64,000 nucleotides of DNA from Desulfacinum infernum DSM 9756 (GCF_900129305.1 NZ_FQVB01000012.1:62001-126000), one strand, 5' to 3'. Counted from the stretch's first letter, positions 52,708-61,248 are shown. Numbers and translations are program-made. The notes: generated by a model from the letters alone, not told the origin.

Positions 52708-54738
52708 TCAGAACCTCCAAGACAGCATGACGTATACGGAGCGCTCCACTTCCGTGGGTTCGATCTGAAGGATTTCCTGTTTGAACTCCAGATGTCCGTC
52801 GTCCAGGAGGTTTCGCCCCACCACGGCCAGTTCCATATTTTCCAGGGGCTTCCAGCTCACTCGCAGATCCATGGTGAAATAGTCGGGGACATCGAGGGCC
52901 TCCAGCTCGTCGACCCACCGGGCCCAGGCGTCCAGTTCCACAGACCCGGGAAGATTCCACGACGACCGCAGAGACACCTGATGGGAGGGTCCCGACCTTT
53001 CCGTGGACGTGGACCCTTGATCCCGGCTCCGGGAGGCAGCCTCCAAATCCATATGGAGAAACGTATAGGCGGCCTTGATCTGCCAATTTTCCGCCACCGA
53101 CCAGGCGGCCGCCGTCTCCAACCCGTAGGCGCGCCCCCGAAGGTGATTGTCCGCCTTGTTTTCCACAACCAGATAGGAACCGACAAGGACCGGATCTCCC
53201 GGCTCCAGGCTCCTCAAATCTTCATAGACATTGACATAGCCGGCCAGATCTAGAAAGACCTTGGGATGGAGGCGGGTTCGCACTCCCCCTTCGAAGGCCC
53301 ACACCTTTTCCGAGTTCATGTCCTTGGAACCCCGAAACACCACCAGGGTGGGCAGGGGCACCGTCGATGTCGGCGGCAGCACCGTGGACTGGATCCGGGA
53401 TTCCGTCTCCCCTTGACTGGGAGTGCGCACAGCGCGGCTCACGGCGGCCCACACGCTGTGGTCGGATCCCAGCCTGCGAAGCAACCGCACCGTGGGCTGA
53501 AGCTCCCAGCCCGTGTCGTCATTGTGTTCGATCTTGGTACCCAGTGTCAGGCGCCAGGTCCCTTGGGAGAAGCTGATCTCGTCCTGGACAAAGGCGCTCC
53601 ACAAGTGGTCCGTTCTGTCCGAGTGGGCGAAAGAAGTGGTGAGGCCGGGCTCCGTTTCCGAGACGATCCACCGATAGCCCATGCCCCATGTGATCTCATG
53701 GCCGCCACCAAGCGGGAACCGATGCTGGAGATCCACGTCCAGTGTGTCCACATCGAAGCTCAGGATATCATTGTCGTTGTGCGTGTTGTCGTAATACAAC
53801 TGAACCTGCAGCTCCCCCCAATCGTGCAGCCGGCGGGTCCAACGGGTCAACACATGCCCGCCTCCCACATCCCTTTCGGAATCCAGGATCTCCACATATG
53901 GGCTTGTCATTCGAGGCACAAAATTCCGCACCCCGGCTTCCCCCCCGTAGATGTCCCCGGTGAGAACAAACGCGTCCACGGCCGACGGTTCCCAGTCGGC
54001 TCTCAGGCCCGCCCGGAGCTGCCGCCAGTCGTCCGCGCCCTCTTTCCCGTCCGAATTGCGACTGGAATCCACTTCGAGACCTGAAACGGCGAAGCGATAA
54101 AAGAGATGGTCGCCTGCTCGTCCTCCGTAGCGGAATCCCGTGCGCACCCCTTCCCCACTTCCGACCAAGGCGTTAATCAGCCCCCCTTGGGTATCCCGAG
54201 CGTTCTTGGTGATGATGTTGATCACGCCGTTGAAGGCATTGGCTCCCCACGAACTTCCGCCCGGACCGCGAATGACCTCGATGCGATCGATATTTTCGAG
54301 GAAGGGATCCTGCACATCCCAATAGACGCCCGAAAAGATCGGGGTATAGACACTCCGGCCGTCCACGAGCACCAGGAGCTTGTTGGCAAGGGTGCTGTTG
54401 AAGCCGCGGGCCGTCACGGGCCAGACGTTGGCGTCGAAGCGCGCCACGTGCAACCCCGGAACCATGCGGAGCACATCCGCGATGTTGGTGGCACCCGAGC
54501 GGCGGATGTCTTCGGACGTGATGACGTAAACGGCGGCGGCCGTCTCTGACAGGCTTTGGACCTTTCGGGCGACGGAGGTGATCTCCACATCCATGAGTTC
54601 TTCCAGACTCATCTCCAAGAGCTTATCCGAAAAAATGGAATCCGCCGCCCAAACCGAGCCCCCCAATGTCGCAACGGCCATCACGGCAATCAGAAAAATC
54701 TGTCCCAGACCCATGAGACCTTGTCCATGTCGATTCAT
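52708..54738 (-). CDS. TonB-dependent receptor associated with a YfiR/hybrid-kinase unit
   Basis: A 676-residue outer-membrane receptor with a signal peptide (residues 1-31, ending SVWA/AD). An N-terminal motif MSLEELMDVEITSVARKVQ is characteristic of a receptor subgroup often encoded beside YfiR-type and kinase genes. The plug domain carries VLVDGRSVYTPIFSGVYWD and IDRIEVIRGPGGSSWGANA. The barrel ends in VYVMLSWRF. The ATG at 54738 has an AAAGGGG site. The ligand is unknown. With the genes downstream it may form an envelope-to-c-di-GMP signalling chain. It is unrelated in detail to the btuB at 11898-13883. Confidence 0.9.
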   Translation of the reverse strand: MNRHGQGLMGLGQIFLIAVMAVATLGGSVWAADSIFSDKLLEMSLEELMDVEITSVARKVQSLSETAAAVYVITSEDIRRSGATNIADVLRMVPGLHVARFDANVWPVTARGFNSTLANKLLVLVDGRSVYTPIFSGVYWDVQDPFLENIDRIEVIRGPGGSSWGANAFNGVINIITKNARDTQGGLINALVGSGEGVRTGFRYGGRAGDHLFYRFAVSGLEVDSSRNSDGKEGADDWRQLRAGLRADWEPSAVDAFVLTGDIYGGEAGVRNFVPRMTSPYVEILDSERDVGGGHVLTRWTRRLHDWGELQVQLYYDNTHNDNDILSFDVDTLDVDLQHRFPLGGGHEITWGMGYRWIVSETEPGLTTSFAHSDRTDHLWSAFVQDEISFSQGTWRLTLGTKIEHNDDTGWELQPTVRLLRRLGSDHSVWAAVSRAVRTPSQGETESRIQSTVLPPTSTVPLPTLVVFRGSKDMNSEKVWAFEGGVRTRLHPKVFLDLAGYVNVYEDLRSLEPGDPVLVGSYLVVENKADNHLRGRAYGLETAAAWSVAENWQIKAAYTFLHMDLEAASRSRDQGSTSTERSGPSHQVSLRSSWNLPGSVELDAWARWVDELEALDVPDYFTMDLRVSWKPLENMELAVVGRNLLDDGHLEFKQEILQIEPTEVERSVYVMLSWRF

Positions 54739-54926
54739 GCGACCCCTTTGCCATGGCTCCCGATTCCGGGGAGTACGGGCCCCGGCGGCTTCGTTCGGAT
54801 CGACACAGCCCCCATCCACTCGACGATAACACGCATCCGTCCTCTTTCTCCCCTAACAAATCCAATCGGCAGACCGGCTCCGGCCGTTGAAGGATTTTTC
54901 CCGACCCACCTGACTTGCCCCCTCAT

Positions 54927-54945
54927 AGGGACCGGCACGGTCCCT
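54927..54945. terminator. AGGGACCG-GCA-CGGTCCCT hairpin after the ferredoxin gene
   Basis: A perfect eight-pair stem with a three-base loop lies 69-87 bases downstream of the 55014 stop codon, in the minus-strand direction. It has no T-run, so it could be a Rho-assisted stop or a processing signal. It marks the end of the CODH/formate dehydrogenase block. Confidence 0.4.
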
Positions 54946-55013
54946 CACTCGGACCCTGCCGTGGAGAGGGGGCGCTTCAGAGCGGACGGCCGGCATTTCC
55001 AAGGCCGGACATC

Positions 55014-55457
55014 TCACCTGTTCCAGCGGGCTGCATCGAGCAAGCGGCGGGATTCCAGATCCCGTCGGCAGGCGGGGCAGCAGGAGGGCCAGTCCGCCTC
55101 TCCGGCGGACAGGCCCACCGTCGCCTCCAGCGTCCGGCTCAAAAGGGCGAGGATCTTCTGCGTCGTGAAGGGCTCCCTGCACCGTCGGCACCGGGCGAGG
55201 GGCAGGGACCAGGAGAGGGGCTCCCAGGACCGGCCGGCCGTTTCTCCCATGGGTTCCAGCCGGACGGCGTCCGCGGGGCAGGCATCGCGGCACCGGGTAC
55301 AATCCCCGGCGCAGACGGCGGGAGCCCGGAACCGGCGGTTCCCCTCCCGGTCGTCCCAGGTGATGCGCTGCTCCGGACAGGCCGACGCGCACGCGAAGCA
55401 GCCCAGGCAGCGGTCCGGGTCCACGTGGATTTGTTGGTGAAGCTCCGGCACGGTCAT
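55014..55457 (-). CDS. [4Fe-4S] ferredoxin with C-terminal zinc-ribbon-like motif (HycF/HyfH-like)
   Basis: A 147-residue protein with two [4Fe-4S] motifs (CLGCFACASACP; CAGDCTRCRDACP) followed by a C-terminal segment with two CxxC pairs (CRRC...CPAC). Such a tail occurs in HycF/HyfH-type iron-sulfur subunits of formate-linked complexes. It should relay electrons between formate dehydrogenase, CO dehydrogenase or a membrane partner. The ATG at 55457 has a GGGAGGG site. It is the last gene of the cooS-to-ferredoxin block, 237 bases from the previous gene with a perfect palindrome in the gap. Confidence 0.8.
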   Translation of the reverse strand: MTVPELHQQIHVDPDRCLGCFACASACPEQRITWDDREGNRRFRAPAVCAGDCTRCRDACPADAVRLEPMGETAGRSWEPLSWSLPLARCRRCREPFTTQKILALLSRTLEATVGLSAGEADWPSCCPACRRDLESRRLLDAARWNR

Positions 55458-55593
55458 GGAATCCCTCCCAAAAGCATTTAAGCAGCTGGTCCTTTCAGCG
55501 TTCGTTTCCTACCATGGCCATCCGTCGCTCCCGTAAAGATTGTCCCCGCCTGGAACGGGTAGCGGGAATTCTCAACGGCAGCGGTTGCTTCCC

Positions 55594-55621
55594 GTAGGGG
55601 CGGTTCGCGAACCGCCCCTAC
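55594..55621. repeat. Perfect 28-bp palindrome
   Basis: GTAGGGGCGGTTCG is followed directly by its exact reverse complement, with no loop. It belongs to the GTAGGGGCG repeat family (14326-14357, 33850-33893, 37866-37895), though its inner bases differ. It lies between the two ferredoxin genes. Confidence 0.8.
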
Positions 55622-55694
55622 GCCCACAGCGGACGTCCAATGCCCGGAAGCCTGTCCGGGAACTGCTTTTCGGCAGCCTCCCGGCTCCGAGCGG

Positions 55695-56153
55695 TCAGGA
55701 AACCGGGAACGCGGCCGGCTGCGCCCTTCGGCGACGGCCCACGGCCCCGCCCGCATCGAGGCTCAGGGCCCGGGTGGGACAGGTGAGCACGCATACCGGC
55801 ATCAAGCCCTCCTCCCAGCGTCGCCGGCACAGATCACAGCGGGAAAGATCCGGGACGGGACCCGGGACGATTTCCAGCACTCCGAACGGGCAGGCCGCGG
55901 CGCACAGCCCGCAATGGGTGCACCTTTCCTCGAGAAACTTCACCCCGCGCCCCTCTTCCTGCACCAAGGCTCCCTCGGGGCAAAAGCCCGCGCAGGGCGC
56001 CTTCCTGCACTGGCGGCAGGCCAAGGGAACCGCCGCCTCCTGGAAGCAAAGAAGATGCAGTCGGCTCACCCCGCCGTGTTCCCTCCGGCAGGCGGCCCAG
56101 CAGGCCTGACACGCGATGCAGCGGCTGAAGTCCACGAACAAGAACGGTTCCAC
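55695..56153 (-). CDS. Polyferredoxin electron-transfer subunit (HycB/FdhB-like)
   Basis: A 152-residue protein with four [4Fe-4S] Cys clusters: CIACQACWAACRREHG, CRQCRKAPCAGFCP, CTHCGLCAAACPFG and CDLCRRR...CVLTCP. This is the arrangement of HycB/FdnH/DmsB-type subunits. It should be the direct electron partner of the formate dehydrogenase catalytic subunit, whose gene ends nine bases upstream. It has no signal peptide or membrane helix, so it is cytoplasmic. Confidence 0.88.
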   Translation of the reverse strand: MEPFLFVDFSRCIACQACWAACRREHGGVSRLHLLCFQEAAVPLACRQCRKAPCAGFCPEGALVQEEGRGVKFLEERCTHCGLCAAACPFGVLEIVPGPVPDLSRCDLCRRRWEEGLMPVCVLTCPTRALSLDAGGAVGRRRRAQPAAFPVS

Positions 56154-56162
56154 GGCACCCTC

Positions 56163-58220
56163 CTACAGGGGTTCCAGGCGGCAGGCGGCCGCCTTGAAGG
56201 CGGGAATCCGGGCTTCCGGATCCACCACGTCCAGGGTCAGCCGGTTGGTCCCGGGAAAGTGGAACGGGGCGAAGACCACCCCGCGGGCAACGGCGGAAGA
56301 AAGATAAGCCGAAGCCTCCACGGCGCCCCGGCGCGTGACGACACGAACCCGGCTCCCTTCGGAGAATCCCAAACGGGCCGCGTCTTCCGGATGGACCTCC
56401 ACGAAAAGCTCCGGAGAAAGCTCCAGGAGCGCCGGGGTTCGGCGGGTCATGGACCCGCTGTTGTAATGGGCCGTCACGCGCCCTGTGGTGAGACACAGGG
56501 GATAGTCGGCATCGGGGGATTCGGGCGGCGGATCGAAGGACACGGGAAAGAACCGGGCCCGGCCGTCCGCTGTGGCGAAGGTTTTCTCGAAGAGGACCGG
56601 CGTTCCCGGATGATCCTGGCGGGGGCACGGCCAGTGGATGCCCCCGGGCGCCTCCCGGATCCGCTCCGGCGTGATGCCCCCGTAGGCGGGCACCGCCCGG
56701 TTGATCTCCCGGAGCACGTCTTCCGGGGATTCGCAGGGAAAGTGGGCCCCCAGACCCAGGCGCCGGGCCAGCCGGGTGATGATCCACGCATCCGGACGGG
56801 CGTCCCCCGGGGGAAGGACGGCCCGGGGCGACCACTGCACCCGGCGGTCGGCACTGGTCTTGGACCCGCTCTTTTCCGCCCAGGCCGCGGCGGGAAGCAC
56901 CAGATGGGCCGACCGGGCCGATTCGGTGAGAAAAAGGTCGATGGCCAGGAAGAAGTCGAGGCGCTCCAGCCCCTCGGCCACCCGCCCGCCCGCCGGGCTG
57001 GTCACCGCGGGATTCTCCCCCATGGCCACCAGGGCCCGAAGGGTGCGGCCCGCTTCGGCTTCCATCTCCGTCACCGTGAGGCCCGGACGGTCGGGGATCG
57101 TCCCCGGAGGGCAGCCCCACAGGGCTTCCATTGCGGCGCGCGCTTGCGGATCCGCCACGGGCCGGTAGCCCGGCAAAAGGGCGCTCAAGGCCCCCATGTC
57201 GCAGGCCCCCTGCACGTTGTCCTGGCCCCTCACGGGGATGAGGCCCGATCCGGGCCGGCCCACGTTTCCCGTGGCCAGGGCCAGGTTGGCGCAGGCCCGG
57301 ACCGCCTGCGTTCCATTGTGATGCTGGGTGATCCCCATGCAGTAGATGAGCGCCCCCGGCCTGGTCCGGGCGAAAAGGCGGGCCGCCCGAAGGATGTCCC
57401 CGGCCGGAACCCCCGTCACCGACTGGGCCCACTCAGGTGCGGTGTCCCGGACGGCGCGGACCGTCCTCTCGAATCCCGTCGTTCGGGACCGGATGAAGGC
57501 CTTGTCCTCCAACCCCTCCCGGAGGATCACGTGGAGCATGGCATGGAGCAGGGCGATGTCCGTACCGGGTCGCACGGGCAGGTGCAGATCGGCGATCCAG
57601 GCGGTGGGAGTCTTCCGGGGATCGGCCACGATCACCACGGCCCCCTTGTCCTTGGCTTCCCGCACCCATTGAAAGGCCACCGGATGGTTTTCCGCCGGAT
57701 TGGAGCCCACGAGAAAGAGGCAGCGGGCCTGCGCCAGGTCGTGCAGGGGGTTGGTGGCGGCCCCCATGCCCAGGACGGGGGCCAGGCCCGTGAGGGTGGA
57801 GGCGTGGCAGAGCCGGGCGCAATGGTCCACGTTGTTGCTTCCCAGCAGGCGCGCCAGTTTCTGCAGCAGGTAGTTCTCCTCGTTGGTGCACTTGGCCGAC
57901 GACAGGAAGCCGAGGGCATCCGGTCCGTGGCGGTCCCGGATGGTCCCGATCCTTTCCGCCGCCCAATCCAGGGCTTCGTCCCAACCGACGGCCTCCCACC
58001 CGGACGCCGTTCGCCGAAGGGGCGTTCGCAACCGGTCCGGATGATCCAGAAGGTCCAGGACCGCGTTTCCCTTGGCACACAGGTTTCCCCCGTTCACCGG
58101 GGAGTCCGTGGCATAGTCCAAACCCACGGCCCGCCCCTCTTCCACGAGCAGATCCACGTGGCATCCCACCGCGCAATAGGGACAGACGGTCCGAACCCGG
58201 CTCCGACCTTCCTTTCCCAT
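56163..58220 (-). CDS. fdhF: Formate dehydrogenase catalytic subunit, Cys type
   Basis: A 685-residue molybdopterin oxidoreductase. The N-terminal [4Fe-4S] site uses Cys13, Cys16, Cys20 and Cys48 (CPYCAVGCH...NLCAKG). The active site is VDHCARLCHAST, where Cys138-His139 replace the Sec-His of E. coli FdhF, so no selenium is needed. Other motifs are FLVGSNPAENHPV, MGITQHHNGTQAVRA and the C-terminal pterin-binding LTTGRVTAHYNSGSMTRR. It has no twin-arginine signal, so it is cytoplasmic and could work as a CO2 reductase or formate oxidase. It lies downstream of cooS-cooF, suggesting coupling of CO and formate metabolism. A tungsten cofactor is equally possible. Confidence 0.9.
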   Translation of the reverse strand: MGKEGRSRVRTVCPYCAVGCHVDLLVEEGRAVGLDYATDSPVNGGNLCAKGNAVLDLLDHPDRLRTPLRRTASGWEAVGWDEALDWAAERIGTIRDRHGPDALGFLSSAKCTNEENYLLQKLARLLGSNNVDHCARLCHASTLTGLAPVLGMGAATNPLHDLAQARCLFLVGSNPAENHPVAFQWVREAKDKGAVVIVADPRKTPTAWIADLHLPVRPGTDIALLHAMLHVILREGLEDKAFIRSRTTGFERTVRAVRDTAPEWAQSVTGVPAGDILRAARLFARTRPGALIYCMGITQHHNGTQAVRACANLALATGNVGRPGSGLIPVRGQDNVQGACDMGALSALLPGYRPVADPQARAAMEALWGCPPGTIPDRPGLTVTEMEAEAGRTLRALVAMGENPAVTSPAGGRVAEGLERLDFFLAIDLFLTESARSAHLVLPAAAWAEKSGSKTSADRRVQWSPRAVLPPGDARPDAWIITRLARRLGLGAHFPCESPEDVLREINRAVPAYGGITPERIREAPGGIHWPCPRQDHPGTPVLFEKTFATADGRARFFPVSFDPPPESPDADYPLCLTTGRVTAHYNSGSMTRRTPALLELSPELFVEVHPEDAARLGFSEGSRVRVVTRRGAVEASAYLSSAVARGVVFAPFHFPGTNRLTLDVVDPEARIPAFKAAACRLEPL

Positions 58221-58237
58221 ACCTTCCCTGCCCCCCC

Positions 58238-58275
58238 GTATTCCTCTAATCCTTAATCCTTTAATCCTTATCCCT
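58238..58275. repeat. Short tandem repeats between cooF and the formate dehydrogenase gene
   Basis: AATCCTT/AATCCTC-type units of seven to eight bases lie between the two genes and just before the formate dehydrogenase ribosome binding site. They are the same unit as at 8553-8600 and 46323-46378. Changes in unit number could alter the spacing in this operon. Confidence 0.7.
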
Positions 58276-58769
58276 TACACAGGGTTTCCGGACTGCACCA
58301 GATTGCGCACCGCTTCCTTCCGCCGCAGGTCCAAAAAATCCTTTTCGAGAACCAGGGTATGGGTCGGGCAGGCCTCCACGCAGGCCGGGCGGTCCCGGCC
58401 CTTGCACCGATCGCACTTGGCGATGAAACCCTCCCGGACGTCGGGCTGGATCATGCCGAAGGGACAAGCCATGACGCACCCGTGGCAGCCGATGCACCGG
58501 GCGGGTTCGTAGGCCACCAACCCCGTGGTCTCGTCGTGCGCCAGGGCGCGGGTGGGGCAGGACCGCACACAAGGGGCGTCCTCGCACTGGCGGCAAAGGA
58601 AAGGGGACGGGGTTTTGTCCGCCTGCTCCACGTAGATGCGCCGGCTCGGCGCAGGCCGCTCCAGCACGGCCGAAAAAAGGTCGCCGCTTGCGGAATGGGC
58701 CACCCGGCAGGCCAGCTCGCACGAGCGGCATCCCACGCATCGTTCCCATCTCACCAATATTCGTTCCAT
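58275..58769 (-). CDS. cooF: CooF-like polyferredoxin, CO dehydrogenase electron carrier
   Basis: A 164-residue protein with four [4Fe-4S] motifs: CVGCRSCELACRVAHS, CRQCEDAPCVRSCP, CIGCHGCVMACPFG and CDRCKGRDRPACVEACP. Its length and gene order right after cooS match CooF, which accepts electrons from CO dehydrogenase. The next gene is formate dehydrogenase, so CooF may pass electrons to the FdhF/ferredoxin module, or the two enzymes may share a carrier pool. The ATG at 58769 has GGAG upstream. A repeat-rich spacer separates it from cooS. Confidence 0.85.
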   Translation of the reverse strand: MERILVRWERCVGCRSCELACRVAHSASGDLFSAVLERPAPSRRIYVEQADKTPSPFLCRQCEDAPCVRSCPTRALAHDETTGLVAYEPARCIGCHGCVMACPFGMIQPDVREGFIAKCDRCKGRDRPACVEACPTHTLVLEKDFLDLRRKEAVRNLVQSGNPV

Positions 58770-58783
58770 GGCATCAAGCTCCG

Positions 58784-58905
58784 TGATCCGTAATCCGTGA
58801 TTCGTGATCCGGGGTTCGGGGTTCGGGGGCCGAGGGCCGGCCCTCCCCCCTTTTTCAAAGGCCCGGCAGCCCTCTCCCCCCCTTTTTCAAAGGGGGGGAG
58901 AGAGG
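58784..58905. repeat. Spacer repeats between cooS and cooF, including a long poly-C/poly-G hairpin
   Basis: The stretch 58872-58902 is a perfect hairpin, CTCTCCCCCCCTTT with its complement around three bases. A half-copy of the same CCCCCTTTTTCAAAG element lies at about 58842-58860. The stretch 58784-58830 is an irregular array of TGATCCG/TAATCCG-type units. Both kinds occur as dispersed repeats in related genomes. The hairpin may reduce transcription from cooS into cooF. Confidence 0.7.
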
Positions 58906-58914
58906 ATTCAAGGG

Positions 58915-60798
58915 TTACAGGCCCAACGCCGCCCGCTTGGCCCGGATGCGCTCCAGGATCAGGTCGGCGGCCCTGGCCGGATCGGGCTCCACGGCGAACG
59001 ACGCCCCCAGGAGGCCCTCCAGATCTTCTGTCAGAAGCTTCACGATGTTTTGGCTGCCGAAGATGGGCGGCGGTGTGCCCAGCACGGTGTAGACCCCGGA
59101 AGCCACGGCGTAACAGGCGATGGAAACCGCCTTTTCCGAGTACCACTCGGGGGCGGCGGCCGCCAGCGGCAGGTCGGAGATGTCGGTCCCCAGCGCATGG
59201 GCGAGAGCGGCGGCCAGATCGAAGATCCTCACGTTGTCCACGCAGCTTCCCATGTGGAGCACCGGCGGGATGCCCAGGGCCCGGCAGACCTGCCGAAGGC
59301 CCGGGCCGGCCTTTTCCGCCGCTTCCGGCACCTTGAGGCCCGCCTTGGCGTGGGCCACGGCGGCGCATCCCGTGTCCACCACCAGCACGTCGTTTTCAAT
59401 GAGGCGCGTGGTGAGGGTCACATGCCCGTAATCGTGGCGGATCTTGGGATTGTTGCAGCCCACCACGCCCACGGCGCCCTGGATCGCGCCGGACTTGATG
59501 GCGTCGATGAGCGGACCGGCGCTGCCTCCCAGGGCCGAAACGATGGCTTCCACGCTGAATCCGGCCATCATCTTCACGGGGGCGCCCGGAGGCGATAGCA
59601 CCTTGGCGGGAATCCGGCGGACGAAGTTTTCCACCGCCTCCCGTACCAGGTCCCGGGCCAGATCCCGGGCGTTTTCCGGGTGGAATTCCCGGTGTTCCAT
59701 GAAGGGATACTTGGCCTTGTCACTGGTGGACACCATCCGGGTATGGTAACAGCGGGCGGTCTCCCCCAGGGCGGGCATGATGCACTGGTAGTCCACCAGC
59801 ATCATGTCGATGAGGCCCGTGCTCAGGGCCAGTTCGGTCATGAGATGATTTCCCGCCATGGGAATGCCGCGGCGCATGAGCAGTTCGTTTCCGGTGCAGC
59901 ACAGGCCCGCCAGGTTGATCCCCCGGGCACCCTTTTCCTCCGCCAGCCCCATGAGCTCGGGGTCCTGGGCCGCCTGGAAGATCATTTCGGACACGATGGG
60001 GTTGTGGCCGTGGAGGACGATGTTCACCTGGTCTTCCTTGAGCACCCGCAGGTTCACTTCCGAAGCGACGGGCTGGGGAATCCCGAAGAGGATGTCGGAC
60101 ACTTCCGTGGCGATGAGCGATCCGCCCCAGCCGTCGGACAGCGCATTGCGGAGGCCGTGGAGGAGCAGGCTCTTCCAGTCGTTGTCGACCCCCATGTGGG
60201 TGCGGTGCATCATCTCCGAGGTCTCCCGGTCGATGCCCCGGGGCGTGATGCCCAGCTTTTCCCAGATTCTGCGGCGCTTTTCCGGTACACGGCCCACGAA
60301 GGCCAGGGCCTTCTTGCGGGTGCCGAATTCCTCCTCCAAGGCCTCCGCCACGGCCACGGCCAGCGCTTCCACGCTTTGTCCATCCTCGGAAACGCCCAGC
60401 TCGGAGGCCAGCTTCCGGAGCTTCTCCTCGCTTCGGATGCCGTAGCCGGGGGCCTTGCCTTCTCCCACCTTGCGCAGCACCTCCACCAGATCCCGACCGT
60501 GATCGGAATGGGACGCGGATCCGGCGGCGATCATCCGGCCCAGATTCCGGGCCACGATGATGTCCGCATCGGCCCCGCACACGCCCCGCTGAGGGCCCTC
60601 GCCGAAGGGGTCGATCCGGCACGGGCCCATGGAGCAGTTGCGGCAGCTCAAGCCCAGCTCACAAAAGCCGCACTGGGGCTGCTGGGCCCGGTACCGGTCC
60701 CAGACCGTCTCCAGCCCGTCCCGGGCCGCCTTTTCCATGAAAATCCGCCCGTCTTCCGTGATGGTTCTGGCCTGCACGTCTTCCCTTTTCAGCAACAT
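58915..60798 (-). CDS. cooS: Anaerobic Ni carbon monoxide dehydrogenase catalytic subunit
   Basis: A 627-residue CooS that oxidises CO to CO2 or reduces CO2. The N-terminal B/D-cluster Cys residues are in CGFCELGLSCRNCSMGPC (about 43-60). The C-cluster ligand regions are all present: LHGHNP (His), GLCCTG, YQCIMPALG, VGCNNPK, DTGCAAVAHAKAG and MGSCVDN. The length matches monofunctional CooS enzymes (about 630-640), so it is not the acetyl-CoA synthase-linked AcsA type by context. The ATG at 60798 has GGAAGGAGG upstream. No cooC is nearby; cooT lies at 4085-4273. A promoter and a structured leader were found upstream. Confidence 0.95.
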   Translation of the reverse strand: MLLKREDVQARTITEDGRIFMEKAARDGLETVWDRYRAQQPQCGFCELGLSCRNCSMGPCRIDPFGEGPQRGVCGADADIIVARNLGRMIAAGSASHSDHGRDLVEVLRKVGEGKAPGYGIRSEEKLRKLASELGVSEDGQSVEALAVAVAEALEEEFGTRKKALAFVGRVPEKRRRIWEKLGITPRGIDRETSEMMHRTHMGVDNDWKSLLLHGLRNALSDGWGGSLIATEVSDILFGIPQPVASEVNLRVLKEDQVNIVLHGHNPIVSEMIFQAAQDPELMGLAEEKGARGINLAGLCCTGNELLMRRGIPMAGNHLMTELALSTGLIDMMLVDYQCIMPALGETARCYHTRMVSTSDKAKYPFMEHREFHPENARDLARDLVREAVENFVRRIPAKVLSPPGAPVKMMAGFSVEAIVSALGGSAGPLIDAIKSGAIQGAVGVVGCNNPKIRHDYGHVTLTTRLIENDVLVVDTGCAAVAHAKAGLKVPEAAEKAGPGLRQVCRALGIPPVLHMGSCVDNVRIFDLAAALAHALGTDISDLPLAAAAPEWYSEKAVSIACYAVASGVYTVLGTPPPIFGSQNIVKLLTEDLEGLLGASFAVEPDPARAADLILERIRAKRAALGL

Positions 60799-61248
60799 GG
60801 CTTCCGTCCTCCTTCCGCGAAGACCTCATCGCCCAAGGTCCGGCCTTGGAAATCCTCAACCCCGGAGGCCGTCCCTCCGGGGGAAACCTGCACAAAATCC
60901 TTGATTCCGTTCCGGATCGCACAAAGGGAAATTCGCCGCATCCCCGTCGCTCAGCCGGTCGGCTTGTCCATGGATCGCATGGGAAAGAGACGGTTCGAGG
61001 AAAGGATCGGGATCGCCATGGCGGCACGCATGGGGCAAGGCGAGCTGGTCGTCAACCACCTTCATGATGGTCCTTCCCAGGGGTTGGCAGCGGACGGGTT
61101 CCCTACTGTAAAGAAACAGGGAATTATGAGCACTCTAGTCCACGCCGTCCGAGTCCGTCAAGGCGCCCGGACGCGCCCGGTGTCCACCGGTAGCGTGCCG
61201 CCTGAAAGAGATACTCCCTTAAGGGGGAATGGGAAGATACGAGGAATC
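60799..61248 (-). other. Leader region of cooS with a possible small open frame
   Basis: This 450-base gap has three notable items on the minus strand. A promoter lies at 61132-61161. An open frame of 69 codons (60856-61065) has an AAGGAC site and starts MKVVDDQLALPH. A perfect nine-pair hairpin, CCCCGGAGG with CCTCCGGGG, lies at 60860-60882 over the end of that frame. The small protein has several Cys and His residues but resembles nothing I know, and may not be real. A weaker TTCCCT/AGGGAA inverted repeat lies at about 61100-61124. Confidence 0.4.
61132..61161 (-). promoter_or_regulatory. Sigma-70-like promoter for cooS
   Basis: On the minus strand TTGACG (61156-61161) and TAGAGT (61132-61137) are separated by 18 bases. 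The expected start is near 61125, giving a leader of about 325 bases before cooS. No CooA/CRP-like palindrome was recognised around it. Confidence 0.5.

Noticed and set aside
58081-58130. Possible selenocysteine codon in the formate dehydrogenase gene
   Set aside because: The active-site position is a normal Cys (CARLCHAST) and the frame has no internal TGA.
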